From positions 7,730,217 through 7,794,216 of the forward strand of contig NC_049979.1 in NCBI RefSeq assembly GCF_000003815.2: a DNA stretch of 64,000 nt, written 5' to 3'. The translations under genes and the position numbers were made by a program. Positions 34,201-49,200 of this stretch are shown in pieces. Origin of the DNA: Branchiostoma floridae (Eukaryota; Chordata; Leptocardii; Amphioxiformes; Branchiostomatidae). The notes beneath the pieces were generated by a model. That model ran no database searches, was not told the DNA's origin, and saw nothing but the letters and a program-made list of their open reading frames with translations. Each line of letters begins with the position of its first letter. Positions within the stretch are counted from its first letter, which is position 1.

Positions 34201-37200
34201 TTGCGCCGGAAAGCCCAACCCCAGCCTATAAACGTTTGATACATCTGTACCATAACTGGGTGTCAGTGAGAGGGGAAGCCAATCCGTCCAGTCGCAAATA
34301 GAATGGACATATCAAACCCCGATGTCAGCAGAAGGCCAGCCAATCTGACGTTCAGTAGTGGAGATACATTGACAGAGTTTCCCGTGATGGCGGTAGTTCA
34401 TAGATGGACATAAAAAACACACATACTGGTAACATCTTATGGTGTACTCTCACTGCACTTGAGTCAAGCTTGCGTCCCTGCGGGGTTCGAAAGATACTTA
34501 ACGAATTTCAGAGATAAAGAACGAGTTTTCTTACTTTTTGTTTATTTTGTTGTCTTCCAAGTCATACTTGTACGTATTACGCAATATCTAAGTTTAAAAA
34601 AAAACGAAAAATAACAAAACAGTGACGCTGTGAATGAACCGCACAGTGACGCAAGCTTGACGTAAGTGCAGTGAGAGTGCACCTTTACTATTCTACGGCT
34701 TGGCATCTAAAATTTCTTTCATTCAACACTTTTCAAAAAAACAGGCACTTCTTTGGTCAATAATCAATTATGCTGATAAACTCAACAAAGGTTAGGTGCT
34801 GCTCATGAATGCACAAGATATTGAAAGAAAGCTTTTTTGTGTTGGAGGGTGGTTGGGATCTGTTATTTCGCAGCCGTGCTTTTTATGTGTTTGAAGATAT
34901 GTAAAATATGACATGAACGCGTGAAAATAAGAAATAACAATTTGAGGCCGTCTCAATACGATGCAACGTTCCTCTGAAAATTTGAATGCTATGAACGTTT
35001 TCACCAGAACGAGTAATTCAACAGGAAAGGAAAGCTGAGGGTGCATTTCGCAACGATAGAGACCATCTATTACCGTAGTTCTTGCCAATGATTTCCGACA
35101 ACCGTTACAAGCTGCAGAAGAAAACCACAGACGAGTCAGAATCTTCAGTATTTCACGTCCACCACGGCTCTCTTCCTCGCCACAGCGCCCTGCGCCACTT
35201 TATGTTTGTATTTATTTAATTTTGCTGGATGTAAGCGAAGCCATCCATCCTGGTAGTGCCGGGGGAGGTCGGGCCACCGTTCCCTGACCTCTCGTCCCCA
35301 TATTTTACCTGGCGCACGTTAATTGAACCTGGGAGGGAGACGGATGCCCCATCACCGCAGTAATCGTGTGAAAAATGATCGTGTTTTACGCGACTTTTCC
35401 CCGTGTCAGCGTCTAATGGAGGTAATACACAAGACTTGCGCTCGGATTAAATTTCTTTTGAGCAAAAGTTGGGGGAAATTGGGCAATATATTTTGGCGAT
35501 GTGCGCGCCTTCGGTCCCCCATCCTCCCTAATCCGCCATTTTTTCAGCTGTCAAGGCGACAGCCTCCCTACAAAAGGGCGGGAAGGAGCGCGGGCTGCCT
35601 CCTCGCTACGCGGCCCTGCCAGCTCCGTACAAGTCTAAGTAGAGCCCGAGTAGCCGCGCTCATGGCTGCCTCATCAGAAAGTCAGTACTTACCACACTAA
35701 CGGGTCCTTATTTACTAAAGGCGTAACGCTGCCGTCTGATGGGCATTTGATTGCCACATTTGTGCAGTTAATGACAGTCACGGCTTCCGGGCGAAATCGC
35801 TCATCAAATCATTGTGCATTTCCTTCACAGATTTGTTGTGACACCCGAGTTCAACCTGTGGCGAATAATCCAGAAAAGTTTGGAACTCGAGCGTGGATTT
35901 CAAAATATTCTAACGCCTGCTTGTTTGTGTTTTCAAGGAGAAGGCCACAGGAGTCCAGACCTCAGCAAGGATGTGGACAGAGACAGGGACGACAAGAAGA
36001 AGAGAAAGAAGAGGAGACACAGGTAGGGACATTTTTTTCCAAAATCAAAAGGTGTCTTACTTTTAGTTAGATCTCCTTCAGAGAAAATACTGCGTCACTT
36101 TATCAGTATTGGATATGTTTGAAAGGCGATATGCAGACATTATGAGTGCTACGAGGGTTCATTTGTTGTAGTGTAAGCAGTTCATTCATGGGGTAACAGC
36201 GTATGCAAATGTGCTTCTCAAAACTTTTTATATTTGAATGGTTAATGACATCATTAAGGCAATGGCTAATTCTACGAGGCTTGCAATCATATGCTAATAT
36301 CATAAGCTAAGAATCTATCTACTTCCTCCCTTTTGCTTGCGATAGTACAGATCTGTTTTATATTATCTTGTTGTAAATATTGGTATGAGGAATACTGTTT
36401 TCGAGCTATTTTTGAGAGCAAGAAAAATAAGGAACAGCCGCTTTGAATCCGCTGTGACATTCCGTTTGTAAAGCTGGACGTCATACTTCAGACAGGGCAC
36501 GCTCCAGTCTTGACCTTCAATGAAAATCTCGACAAAACTGTAAAACTTGGGAATTTCTGGTTCCTCGTTACAATTATAGCAATTCTACCGCTGGCTAGGT
36601 ATGTCAAGACGTCCTTTCGCGTTTAATCGGTAAGGTAATGAATGTGACGCCAACGTTTTAATGCAGATTAGGGATAGCTTGTGCATGGTTATCGAGGCAG
36701 TTATTATAGAAAAACATCTAGATATTGGTTGGATGTTACATTTGTCTTGTATAATCATATATACTATACATTTCTCAGCACGTTTAGAAATTCTGTTTCA
36801 TTAATCCTTACGCAAGCAGTTCAAATAAGTCAACGAGTGGTTTTCTTGGTTTCTAGGCTCCTCCACAGGCAATCCACTTAAACGGAGTGGTTACGAGAGG
36901 TCACATGTGGGCTCCTTTTTATGCTGCTGTGTTTTGTCTCTGAGACTGAATGCCCTTGGCATTGGTGGTTGGAATTGATTCAAGCTTTGAGGAAAAGTAC
37001 CGAAATGATATTATGTTGTCTGTCGTCTTTTCCTGGTCCATCATGAGTCTATCCTCGGAAGTGATGGGAGGTACCACGCATCACGAGCAGGGCGTGGCAT
37101 GCCTTTTGTTTTTCCTTCCTTTCATCTATTTTGACACGTAAACTTATTATGGTCACCTCTTCAAACTAAGATCTTTGTTGAGAAACACAAAGGACTATTC

Positions 37201-40200
37201 TATATTGGTGAATTTCAAGGTTTCTGGCTGATGGAATGGGTTTTAGGAGCATTTTGCTCAGGTTTAGTGGTGCTATGCGCCAATAACTGGGTAGGAAATG
37301 ATCCACTCTTTTATTGCATCACAGTCAAATTATTTGTCCCTCGCCAGATTAGCTGATCAAGAGAACGAAATCTTTACATGGTGTTTGTTAAAAATAACCG
37401 AGACTTGACTGTGCAGGAGATAAATTCTTGCTTTTACTGTCAGCTGAACTAGATTACATTGGTTGTGCTGCTCTTCTTCCACCTTCAATAAAATCCTGGC
37501 GGAAAGGAAGAAATAGACAAGCAATACATGACTTGGAGACTTGCATGATCTCTCCTTTACTGATGACTACATATTCAATAGGGAACAGAACACATAATGT
37601 GGTAGCTTTAATACTCCTTGTGGACCACCCATCCTAGTATAGCGTGTAGAAGTAACGTTAGTGCACTCCTCCTACTGTACGGGTCAGCTCGGCACGTTTT
37701 AGACTCCGTGTGGCGAAGGTGTAGACATTTCCCCGCCTGTTAGTGAAGGGAAGTAGCTGTGAGGGTTTAACTCGCTGTCTGTCGACATTTATCGACAAAT
37801 TGGCAGGTAGACAGCCACTGCAGATCTCCATGGGTGGCACACAGACACAGGGGAAACTGGATGGAGTGTCGGACCACGAACTGGGTAATTTGAAACACGA
37901 AAGGAGAAGTTGTACTCTTGGTCAGGCGTTTGTGTTGGTCTGAGATGACCGACATGGCCTCACAGCGGAAAACATTAACAGTGACCATACCTTAGACATC
38001 GAAGGGTCATGAGCCAAATAGGTGACTTAGTATATGCATGTTAAGTGTGCTAAACTTCATTGTCAATGGTATGAAAAATCATGAACGTTTAGACTTCCAT
38101 GATAATTGTGCCACACTTGTATGTATTCAGATTCTTCGCTACTCAGGTCCATCTTGGTATGTGGCGACCTGCTTCGTTTTGCGGAAGGAGAAACACTGTT
38201 TTGTAGGGATGTAACGTTACAATTCGGCTGATGGAACCGTGGCTAACATGTCCGAAGTCTAGACTACTAGTATCTTGTCTCCCCGTGCGCACAGAGGCCC
38301 ACCTGTGGCACCTGTAACACGATCCGGGGCTAGGGAAGGGTGGATGTAAACTGTGCGGCGGGCAGTGGAGACAGACTCACGCTGGGGTTGATGTAACCTC
38401 CGCCCCATGCCCGCAGATCCCGTTCCCAATTTCCTCCTCTCTTGTATCCTTCACAGCCAGGTCCATCTTCTATGTTCTGAGGATAAACTCTGGAATGGCC
38501 ACTCTGAATTCTGTTAATGGTCAAATCCTTCTAATTATAACTCTGCCCAGTCCGTTGTTGAACTGGGACTGTGAGATCCTGTTTGGCAACCGTTGGTCTT
38601 GTGTCGATGTAGGTTTCAGTTCTTCCCGTTGCTTCCTTGCGCATTAGATGTACAGATCTTTGATCAACGCCAATGAAAAGGTTTGTTTTAAAAATAGGTA
38701 TACTTAATTCCTTTCAACGTTGGTAAGAACAACAGCAAATTGCAACTAAATCCATGAACAAAACAAGAGTTCGTAGACCTCATATCTCCATGAAATAGTC
38801 TGATTATGTAAATGACTTCCACATTTGCATAATCTATGCTAAGTAATGTACACCTGTAAGTAACCTATGCTGGTTACAATGTTGATTGTCCAAGCATTTA
38901 CCACATCGATAAATTATGGCACTTTTGCATTAATTATGCAAATTAGGGACTTATTTGCATATTAGGTATCTGATAATGTTCCACCTGCCCCAAACTACAT
39001 ATATTGCATGTATCTGAGTTCTGTAAAGGAAACACTGCAAATACAGATTTTCCTCATTAAATATGCAAATTAAGTGCCAGTTTGCATAATTTGCATTTCA
39101 TGATGTACATCTCTGTCTAAGCTACCTACATACCAAATATCATGTAAATTTGTCATTCCCTTCTTCAGTTATCGTCCTTAGAAGATTTTGACAAAAATGC
39201 CCCTGCAGTTCCAGAGCAACCTGCTAGGGGAACCAAATATACACCAGATATCCCTTATGTCACAAGCTATCTGCCATCCAAATAACAAGACCATAGCACA
39301 TCCAGTTCAAAAGATCCAAAAAATGAATTTCTGCTGCAGTACCAAGGTCACATACCAGGGGGCCCAAAATTGACCTTGACCTTTGTCTTCCCAACACCTA
39401 CCCACAAACCAAATATCATCGTAATCCGTCCAGAGGTTCTTGAGTTATGCTCACTACAAAATCCGGACACACAGACACACACACAGACACACACACACAC
39501 AGACACACACACAGACACACTCAAAACTATATCTCCATTTTTCATGGAGATAATGAGTAGAGTTGTGGGGACATAGCATAACAAACAGACTGCGAATAGA
39601 AGATGTAAACCACCTCACAATCCTATGTATTGCGATATCTGGTCCAGTGTTTCTGTTCCGGACCACCGAAGATGTTGCAGATTGTGTGCTTCTTCTTAAG
39701 GTTAATTTGACCATCAAGACTTCCCACAAAAGCCCACCCTGAGGGGAAAATCACAGCCAATATCGCCGACTGAGAGGGCACCGTCGATACTGTCAAGCCG
39801 GGCCTCCCCGCCCGCTGCTCTCTCTATCGGTGCCCGGTTCGTGTTACATTCCCGCCCGTCTCCTGCCCTTTAGCGCTGCCCGTGAACTTCCCGGTGGTGG
39901 TGGGTCTAATTAGGGGCCGGACTGGAGAGTTTTGGCGGGGCGCCAGGAGCCGTAACACCGCTGAGACAGCGCCGGTGGCCGGGACGTGCTGACGACTGGC
40001 AGGCCGCGCTAGCCACAGCAGCACACTTGTTTAACTGAACTAACGTCATTACCTTCTTAAGCTGCTGTCTGTTTTGACTGTGTCCCCGTGGTTCTTAGAA
40101 CCATCGCACGACATCACCACCTTCCTGCGTCGCTGCCCGATCTTCATATGAACGTTCAATAGTTGGAACAGAATATAATATTGTACATTGCCTTAAAATT

Positions 40201-43200
40201 GGGATCTTACAATAGAATCCACGTATCTGCTACCTGCTCCCGTATGGCCTATTTGAAGGCGGGTGTTTTCACCTATCTGGAAATGACAAAGAAATATACA
40301 GTCTACTAAAAGAAAGAAAGAAAAAAAGCAATCTTCACATACACAAGTTCATATTCATATAACTATATATATTCATCCAAGTGTGTTGTCATGACTACGT
40401 GGGTAGGTAGGTAGGTTGTCAGGAAACAACCCTTTGAATTTGGAGAGAGCACATGTGGTACGGGACATGCGTGGTTCACATCTCCATGGTATTTATCCCT
40501 ACACAGTAACGATTTAGCGTGTTAACAAACAGACTAACGAGCTTCTAAACGGCAGTGGACAGGAGAATAGCGAAAAGTGACGGACGGGAAGGAAACCTGT
40601 AATTTTGTAGCACTCTGTTGTCCCCCCGGGGTAGCGAGCAGCTGCGCCTCGGGCGGATAGAGATGTCAGGCCGAAGGGCGGCCTGCTGGGTCCCCTGCTG
40701 CCGACTGGGCTTTGAACTAAGGTTCCTACAGAACAAAACACCGTGGTTTTTGAATGTCATTTTTTTTCTCCAGAAATATATGGAGTGAAACCTATCCCTT
40801 ATTATAACGTTATCACTCCATCTTTGGCGGTCGTACGAGGGACAGGATTGTCTCCGGGTATCACACATTACATAACAGTGCCCCAAAGAAGCAGTTCAAA
40901 CACTTACTGAAAACGGAAGGAAAACGATCACAAAATCGTTCTCACCGAGGAGAAATAGATTTTGGATGGTTGTACCGGTAAAACAAGTTTTAATGTGGGA
41001 CTTCTCATCATATTTACCCTGAAAGTCCTGCAAGGGGAATAGCCGACTTGCTGTATTATATAAAGTCACCATTCGGTCGGCTGACGCTGTTCTTAATTTC
41101 TGGGTCTCCCCATTTCCACCTGGCCTGGACAACATAAACAAACCGTGCACCATGGAGACAGGAAGATCCCCGCTGCCCCAGGTTATGATGAGTACAGTCT
41201 GCATGTAATATTGAGGTGAAGCCCAGGACATCATCCACAGGACCGGACAGACTAGAGGTCAACCTGGCGACCGTCCTCTGACGTGTGAGGTCAGGTCGGC
41301 AGCACGGCGAGAAGAACATTTCTGCGGTTCGAAATGACCGTTTGATCGCTCGTGAAATTCAATAAATATCTGCCAGTGGCCAGTAACTGTTCTGGTCAAA
41401 TACTTTCTCCTATTTATAACTAATACGTGAAGAGAAAGCACTGATTTTAGTAGATTATTTCGTTTTGACTTGGAATTGATATTGCTAGACATGGTATACG
41501 ATCGAGGGGCCGATCGGTCGGTTATTATATTGTTCCATGTGAAAGTGTTGTCTTTGAACTTGATCCATCAGAATGTTTTTGTAGCCAAAAATATTTTGTA
41601 CAAATGATATTGAAAAATGAAGCACAAAATAAACCAGTCTTAAACGGCTTTCATTAAAATACAGGCAATTTCATTGCAACAGTTAGAGATTTTAACCACC
41701 ATCTGTGGAATATTGCTTCCTCACCGCGATGTAGCTGCTCATGTAAAAGCAGAATCTCTACAACTTTAGATGTGTTTAATATGCAGTTCTGTCTTGGGGA
41801 TATTCTATTTCCTCTATTTAAAAGATGAAAATACTATTGTTGATGTTTCGCTGATGGCATCGCCAAAATTATTTGCCCCATTTTCGGTGACGGGAGCAAT
41901 TTCATCACCAGCATTTTCTGCCGCTTGTAGTCGTAGATGTGGGCACCATGAAATTCTAGTATACGCCATAGGCTACATCATTGATTAAAAAAGTACGGTA
42001 GGGAAGGCAGCCAATAAAACCACCCGGATATGTATCCTGCTGTATTGCATGTCATGTGGCTGACTGACACACATTCCTGAGCTTTATCAATCGTTCAAAA
42101 GGTCACCGTGCAGCAGTGCGAAAATAATTACTTGTGCAATCGGACAAGATGGGTTCTTCACGGTTGATTTTATACTCATAAAGACTATTTTACTCGGATA
42201 GACATTGACATAACTAAATGTAGCACAGCATACTTTCTCGTGACAACTTTGGTAGTGATTGGTGCAATGTTATTTTCTATTCTGCATTACACTCTCTCCC
42301 AACCTTAGCTGTACAAAAAAAAAGAAGAAAAAAAAACAGCAACGTTTTGCTTTATCTTTCCTTTTATGCTGCTTTCCTGCACTTGAAGAATATTCTGTGT
42401 TCTCCCCGTTGTTTTCCCAATAACATTGCGGATCTTGTTGTTCGTGAGGGTACTCCACAGTAACGGTACAACGAAAAGTATATGTGGAATTACTTTTCTA
42501 TCATAAACCCTGTTGCGTTATAATAGCACTAGTACTAATCTTCATATAGATTTCTTTGTATTCTACCGTTAGACAGTAACTAAGTACTATTCCCCCTCCC
42601 CCCACAGAACCATCTTCACGTCGTACCAGCTGGAGGAGCTGGAGAAGGCGTTTAACGAGGCTCACTACCCTGACGTGTACGCGCGGGAGATGCTAGCCAT
42701 GAAGACAGACCTACCTGAGGACAGAATACAGGTAACACAGACACTGTTGGCATCTCAACCACTTATTTCTGGGCTTTTTTCCATGCGTCAATTCCTTTAC
42801 TTGTGTTTATTCGATTTCCTGTCTTTGACATCTACTTTTTGTAGTTTCGTATATATGCATGGTCAACAAAATTAAAGCAACGAATATCCTCTTTTCCCGA
42901 CCAGCGTCTGTTAGGACGAGATAATATTCTAGTATTAAAATATTGAGCTAAACTATATTACTTGCGCGTTTATTCGATTAGTTTTTGTGTGCATTTTTTT
43001 CTGTCAAAAAATCTGGAGGTGTCCCCAGATGCCGTCCTGCTTTACTGTTCATTTCTGGCCTCATCCTCTTCCGCAACCCACCGTTTTCCTACTAGTGACA
43101 AAAATTTAACCTCTTTCAATTCCTGAAATCATGCTTTGGGTCAGTTTTAGTTTTACTGTCCTATTCCTTATTTGTTTGTTTGTCTGCTTTGTTTGTCTAC

Positions 43201-46200
43201 CCTGTAAACAGCTCGTGTATGTGAGCTGCGCTATGAGCTACATGTATCACGAGCAACAACAAACCCTCCTCTTGTAATGCATTTTTCTCGATACGTTATC
43301 TCAACCGTTACTCTGTACACCACAACCCAGCCTGCACCTCATGAGTCTTTAAACCGTCTCATGGCATAAAACACCACGTCTGTACTGTTGTAGCAAAAAT
43401 AATGAAAGCTCCCATTATTATGTTTCTTGATGCACGATCTCTCAACATTTCTTCTGTTCACCACAAGTCCAGCCCGCTCCTCACGTCTCTGTTTGCTTGT
43501 TTGTTTGTTTGTTTGTTGATTGGCTTCAAATACACGGCAAACCGTCTCATAACAACTTCTGCCGGCTTGTCATCTCTCTATTTGTTTGTTTGTTCAGTTA
43601 CTTGTTGGTATCGAATACACGGTAAACCGTCTCATAGCAACTCCAGTCGGCTCGTCATATGTTTGTGTGTTTGTTTGTTTGTTTGTTTGTATCGAATGCC
43701 CGGAAAACCATCCGATAGCATATACGTAACCCAGACCTGTGCTATATGAGCTGTAAAGCAAGACCGACCCCCCTCCCCCCATGTGATGTTTCTCGACACC
43801 TAATCTCGACACTTGCCAACCTCGGCCCGCCCGTCACGAGTCTGACCTCTCCCCCGCACGTCACGCCTTATCGACCGGCGCGCCGTCTCATTTTCCCCGT
43901 CTCCGGTTCTGCTCGATTTACCCCGCCAGCTCACCGGCAACAAAAGCCCGCCGACCCGGCAGTCAAACGATAGGAACAACAAGGCTGATTGCCAATCGCC
44001 TTAATTCTCATAGTCACGGTTTCTGGGTGGGTACGGTCGATCAAGCAGAGGAATAACAGACTGTATGTTCGTTTGTCTGAATTATTGTTTTATCTATTTC
44101 TATATTGCATATTTTAAACCAATATCTTTCGATGTCAGGTAAAGACCTCACAGGTTGTCATACCCAAAATATTGGCATAAACGAAATTCGTTACGTAACT
44201 AACAGCAGAGCGAGGAGCAGTGATTTGTTTAGTTTGTCACATTTAGTCGTTTAGTTTACAGACCTTCTCTGTGTAAATAAAGGACCGTACCAAAAGAAGA
44301 TCAATCGTAAGGATGAGATACCCACAGACTCAGATTTGAACTGTTTATCAATTTCCTAAAGTTATTTGAGAGCTCAAACACAGAATACAGACATCCTCCA
44401 CATTCTCCACAGTAATCATATCAGTAGCAATACCGGCAGGAACGTGTCTGAGTCTCGTTCATCCCTCACGTTCCTACCTCAATTAGCACGACAGTACAGT
44501 CAGCTACTCTAGGCGTCATTTCTTTTTTTAAAGTAACTGTTACATGAAATAATACAAATAACGGTACGAAGACGAAGTGACGACGGACTGAAGTTGCACT
44601 CAACTTATTTTAGCTCCGCCACTTCTACAAATATTGAAAATATATACATCAGACAGGACTATGATAATTGAATAGGTATATACATACATGGAAATGCATA
44701 ATGTGTGTGATTCGATCCCCCCTACCGATAGAGAAATAAAGCAGAGAATGGTACCTGACCTTAAAAATGATTTGTAGATATGATGTAATCCTGTGTGGCC
44801 AACATAATTCTACATTCAAAGCTATATTTTGGCGTCATTCCTGTCTCCCGTATCCCTCGCCAGAATAGTGCCAGCAGCAACACTAGTGCCAGACATGACA
44901 TATACTGCACTCACCACGCGTCCATACATCACGCACACCCGCTGATTACCTGCCGTTAACGGAGCCAAAAGTTGGGAACCTTATATATATTAAGTCGTGC
45001 CATTTCCGTGTCGATGCTGCAGTACGTGAGTTAGATGTCGACATGAATGTCGAGCAAACTGCAAGGTGACATGCTGACTTGTATCTATTGTGTAGGAATA
45101 TTTAGGCAACCAAAAAACGCGGCGACTTCTACTTCTTTGTTTGAGTGTTGTTGGGTATGTGGACCCTCCCTATCCTGTGTATGTTTTCAGTAGCGTGGGA
45201 GTTTTTGGAACTCCGTTTTTGGAAGGCGCTTTTCCGGCGATGTATCTCCAGAACGGATCGTGCGATCGGAATGATTTTTGGTACATGGGTTGGTGCTGGT
45301 TTTGGGCCTCCTGGTGCTTGAACTTGACATTGCAGGTTGCCCTTTTTGTGTTTTTGGGGCGTTTGGGGTACGGGGTTATGTTTTTTAAGACCTCGTGCAG
45401 AAGTATGCCGACATGGCGTCCCGAGCAGGCGGCGATTCCTCATCGGTCTGTCCTGATTACCTGCCGTTAGCGCGGCCTGACAACATGATCGATCCTACAC
45501 ACAACCACTTTGATTAAGTGTACTTCCACTGCGGGGTGGGGCAGGCGACATCACTCAGGCTGTGTGCCGCCTCAGCCCGCGTACCGAGGCTCTCAGCATC
45601 GATTTGAGGGAGACTTTCCGTGGGCAAAATGTGACAAAATTCACCAGAAGCAGAGTAGAGAAGAACTATTTCGACGGGAAATGTACCCAAAGATCTTGCA
45701 TCAAAGAAACGGTCATGGAATAAGGTCGTAGATAATGTTGGTATGATGGCTTGGAAAATCTGAGCCAAACTGTTTCAGAACGAAAATTATTTACAAACTC
45801 GCTGGGAGCAGTGATGATCAAATTCTGGAAAGTAACGTTACAGATACACATTTTCTACTATCATAGTAACTCTTTCTCACCCCCTCTCCCACTCTCCTAA
45901 CTCTCTCTATATATATGTTGTCTCTATTATATTAGCTATATGCGAAATCGTTGTCTGTACATGTGTACACCTGTCGTCATCACCATCTCCGGACATGCAT
46001 AAGTTATTTTATGGGTGCGCTGATACGACCAACACTTCACACGCCAATCCAACAGCAGGAAAAACCCTTTCAGAGCCCTGTATCAATTCCTGGAAATGAG
46101 CCCCCAAATGGACCCGCGGGACACCCGGGGTTTAATAACTAATTTTCTGGCGAGCAAAAAGCCATTAATGTATTAACGACCCGGTCGTAAATCTCACATT

Positions 46201-49200
46201 AATTGCTTGCTTCTCTGCGCGGATACAATAGCTCTGCCGGACGGTAATTCCGCTAGAGCGGCGGGCCAAAGTTTCGCCGGGTTGTGAGCGAGCAGGGTGC
46301 AGCAATGATACAAACGTTGTATCATATCACCGCAATGTTCTACACTACAGGGATGGAGAACAATTTGTATCCGTACTAGAAATATTAATTTTTCCACTTT
46401 TAAAACAAGAGAAAGTCCAGTTTACTTTGTGGCATTAAGGAGTGATGGCACATTTAGTAGTTTTAAAAGAAATGACAGAAAGAATAAAACATGCTAATCG
46501 ATAAAAATGTGCGTTATCGCGGATTTGACACAAACGGATGATGGATCGGCGGGTGTCCGCCTCCTGAATCCGAGGAGTCACGGGACGTTTTGTGGCACTT
46601 AAGAAGGACATGGACGACCTGGCTTGGTCATGCGAAACGGATGAAGAAAAGGGCGCTTAAACGCCGATGCCTAACTGTCCAGGAGAGGGCCGACCTTCTA
46701 AGGCTCATGTGTCCGCAGCAGTTACCCACAACTTTTCCCTCACGCAGCACCCTAACACTCCAGTCACTTACGTATGCAGATCAACTTTTTTCTTTACATT
46801 GTTGAACAACTCCGGTCGCAAGGATACTCAAGGGCAATTTGGTCGAGATCTTGGCGCATTTGCCGACGACAATCGCGCGCACTTTCAGGTCGTTCCTGGA
46901 ATTCACTCAGACAGCCCGGCGCCCTGATCGCTATCCGGCTGATTTCTGGGATCTGGAGGCTTTGATCTTGCGGAATGGGAGTTGCCGTGGCGGCGGTAAA
47001 TGGCGCGGCCAGCCCGAGCAGGCGGCATGAAAGCCCGGCACAGCCCCACCGCCATCTCACGGCCCCGATCTCAACCTCACCCAGCCGAGGTAATTTGTCA
47101 AACCTCTGTATAATTGACAAAATGCACTCCATTATAAACACGGGACCCACTTCGTACCGTCCGAGGGAGCTTTTCTGCGCGTTTGCGGGATTATCTTAAG
47201 TAGAAAGCTCCCATCAAACTGCTCTTCGACTCACACACCGAAGCGGGCCGGGCTCTGCGTGAAAAACTATCAGCTTAGCCCATCAGCCAATCAGCCAGGC
47301 TCTAGTACCGAATGGGCTGATTTGGAACTTGTTTGGCTACTTTAACTCCAACTTGAGAATAAAGCTGTGCGCAGAAGCAGTATTTCTTCTCAGTCATTTC
47401 CAACGAAACACCATACGAAGTTGAGAGGACATTTTACAACTGTATCTTGGAAGTACAGTAGATTTTATGTGGAGTGTTTTTGATACCTCTCTGAGGATGG
47501 CAATGTGCCTCAACACGTTGTGCAAAAGAACGATCCAACAGAACCGCTCACATGGGATCTGTCCTTGGTGCTGAATTGGTTCTGCTGCTACTGTGACTAT
47601 GGAAAATTTAAAAAAAAACGTTCCCTTCGTGACAAACAGTGATTTGAAATGCTTCCAAGCTGCGTTTTCATGATGCATCGTTGCCTTCTGTACACATCTA
47701 TAATCATATCTGTTCATTTTGATTCAGTTCGATCGAATGACATTTCATATCTCTATATGTGCATCACTTCTCTTCTCATTTCTGTAGGACCAACTGCAGC
47801 TTATATATTGCACTTCAAAGTGTACAAAAATGGATATATATATTGACCTGTCTTGTTACAAAACATAAAGAAGCTTTGGATGTACCGTTTTGGGTAGTCT
47901 GTACAGGCTTGCCTTGACATTTCTCGGGCCTGAATAGAGTATTCATCAGTACTGACAAAGCTTGTTATGTTAAGCCTACGAACGCTGTTGGGGACATTCT
48001 GGTATGATTGACCATGGCAGTAGTTTGGAGTGCTAATTGTTACTGCAGAAAAGGACATATGTGTTTCCTGATGAACAGGTCGGTACATTGTGTGAATGCT
48101 ACTGCTGGTCAGGTAACTGGGGTCTGACTGCCCATTCCAACAGAGAGAAACAAAGGTAGGTGTCGCCCGCGAACGGAAACAGAATCCCGAACGGTTTCCA
48201 TCGGAAGCTGCATGCTGGTTTGTGACAGGAGACCCCTAACCCTCCCTCCCTTCGCCTGCCTCCCCTGCCCTCCCCAGGTCTGGTTCCAAAACCGGCGCGC
48301 GAAGTGGCGGAAGAAGGAGAAGACTTGGGGCCGCAGCAGCGTGATGGCGGAGTACGGACTGTACGGGGCGATGGTCCGACACTCGCTGCCGCTCCCTGAG
48401 TCCATCCTGAGGTCCGCCAAGGACGGGATCATGGAGTCCTGTGCGCCGTGGCTGCTTGGTATGTACCAAATCCTTCGACCTTCCACCTCCCTAGCCATGA
48501 TCACAACGTCAAACCTATGACTTTTCACCTCCCCTCCACTCAACAAAAATAGTCGACCTGTGGTCTCCATCTGAACATGGCTCTACATTATTACAATAGG
48601 CAGTATTTTAGGACAATTAGATTTCAACTTGCTTGGAGAGCACAATATCTGTCACGTTACATCTTAACATCATTCTGACATGTCCATCCTTGATCTCTGA
48701 TGTTGCGCGGAGCACTGAGAGACGCGGTGGCCTTGCTATTTCTCATTGGACTCATTGTCTAATTGACACACATTGCCTACACATCACAGTTAAACACATC
48801 CAAACCGTGCGTTTCTTCAGTTTCATTATGATACATCAATATACTAGGTGGTATCTCACTGCACTTGCGTCAAGTTTGCGTCACTACGGGGTTCGTTCAC
48901 TGCGTCACTATTTTGTTATTTTTTTCAGATTTTTAAAAAATAATTCAGATATTGTGTAATACGTACGAGTAAAAGTATGACTTGACGACAAAATACTAGT
49001 TCACAGAAAGTAAGAAAATTCGTTCTTTATCTCTGAAATTCGTTGAGTATCTTTCGAACCCCGCAGTGACACAAGCATGACGCAAGTGCAGTGAGATACC
49101 ATCTTATGCAATGATACCTAATGCATGCTTCTTAGTCTTACCTTTGATATGGAAGGTTAGCGACTACAAAACTTAAGTTTCGTTAATAACAACATCGAAA

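Larger units (their letters stand above)
25250..35937 (+). other. Vsx intron 1 (10.7 kb)
   Basis: Contains a candidate 40-nt cassette exon (25345-25384), MITEs at 28826-29276 and 34441-34683, a CATC-rich tract at 28170-28255, regulatory-looking blocks at 27820-28020, 29440-29620, 31650-31830 and 35160-35690, and a short Cys-containing frame at 33572-33805. No other exon fits the coding phase. Confidence 0.5.
42732..48277 (+). other. Vsx intron 3 (5.5 kb), inside the homeodomain
   Basis: Contains a diverged higher-order tandem array at 43275-43880, a direct-repeat-flanked segment at 44942-45472, and regulatory-looking blocks at 46020-46220 and 46800-47150. No exon-like frame. Confidence 0.5.

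Noticed and set aside
45141-45470. 109-codon Trp/Phe-rich frame in Vsx intron 3
   Set aside because: Sequence looks like dispersed repeat DNA; both strands are open and no family is recognised.
48109-48570. 153-codon minus-strand frame
   Set aside because: Antisense of Vsx exon 4; open only because of the exon's GC-rich codons.
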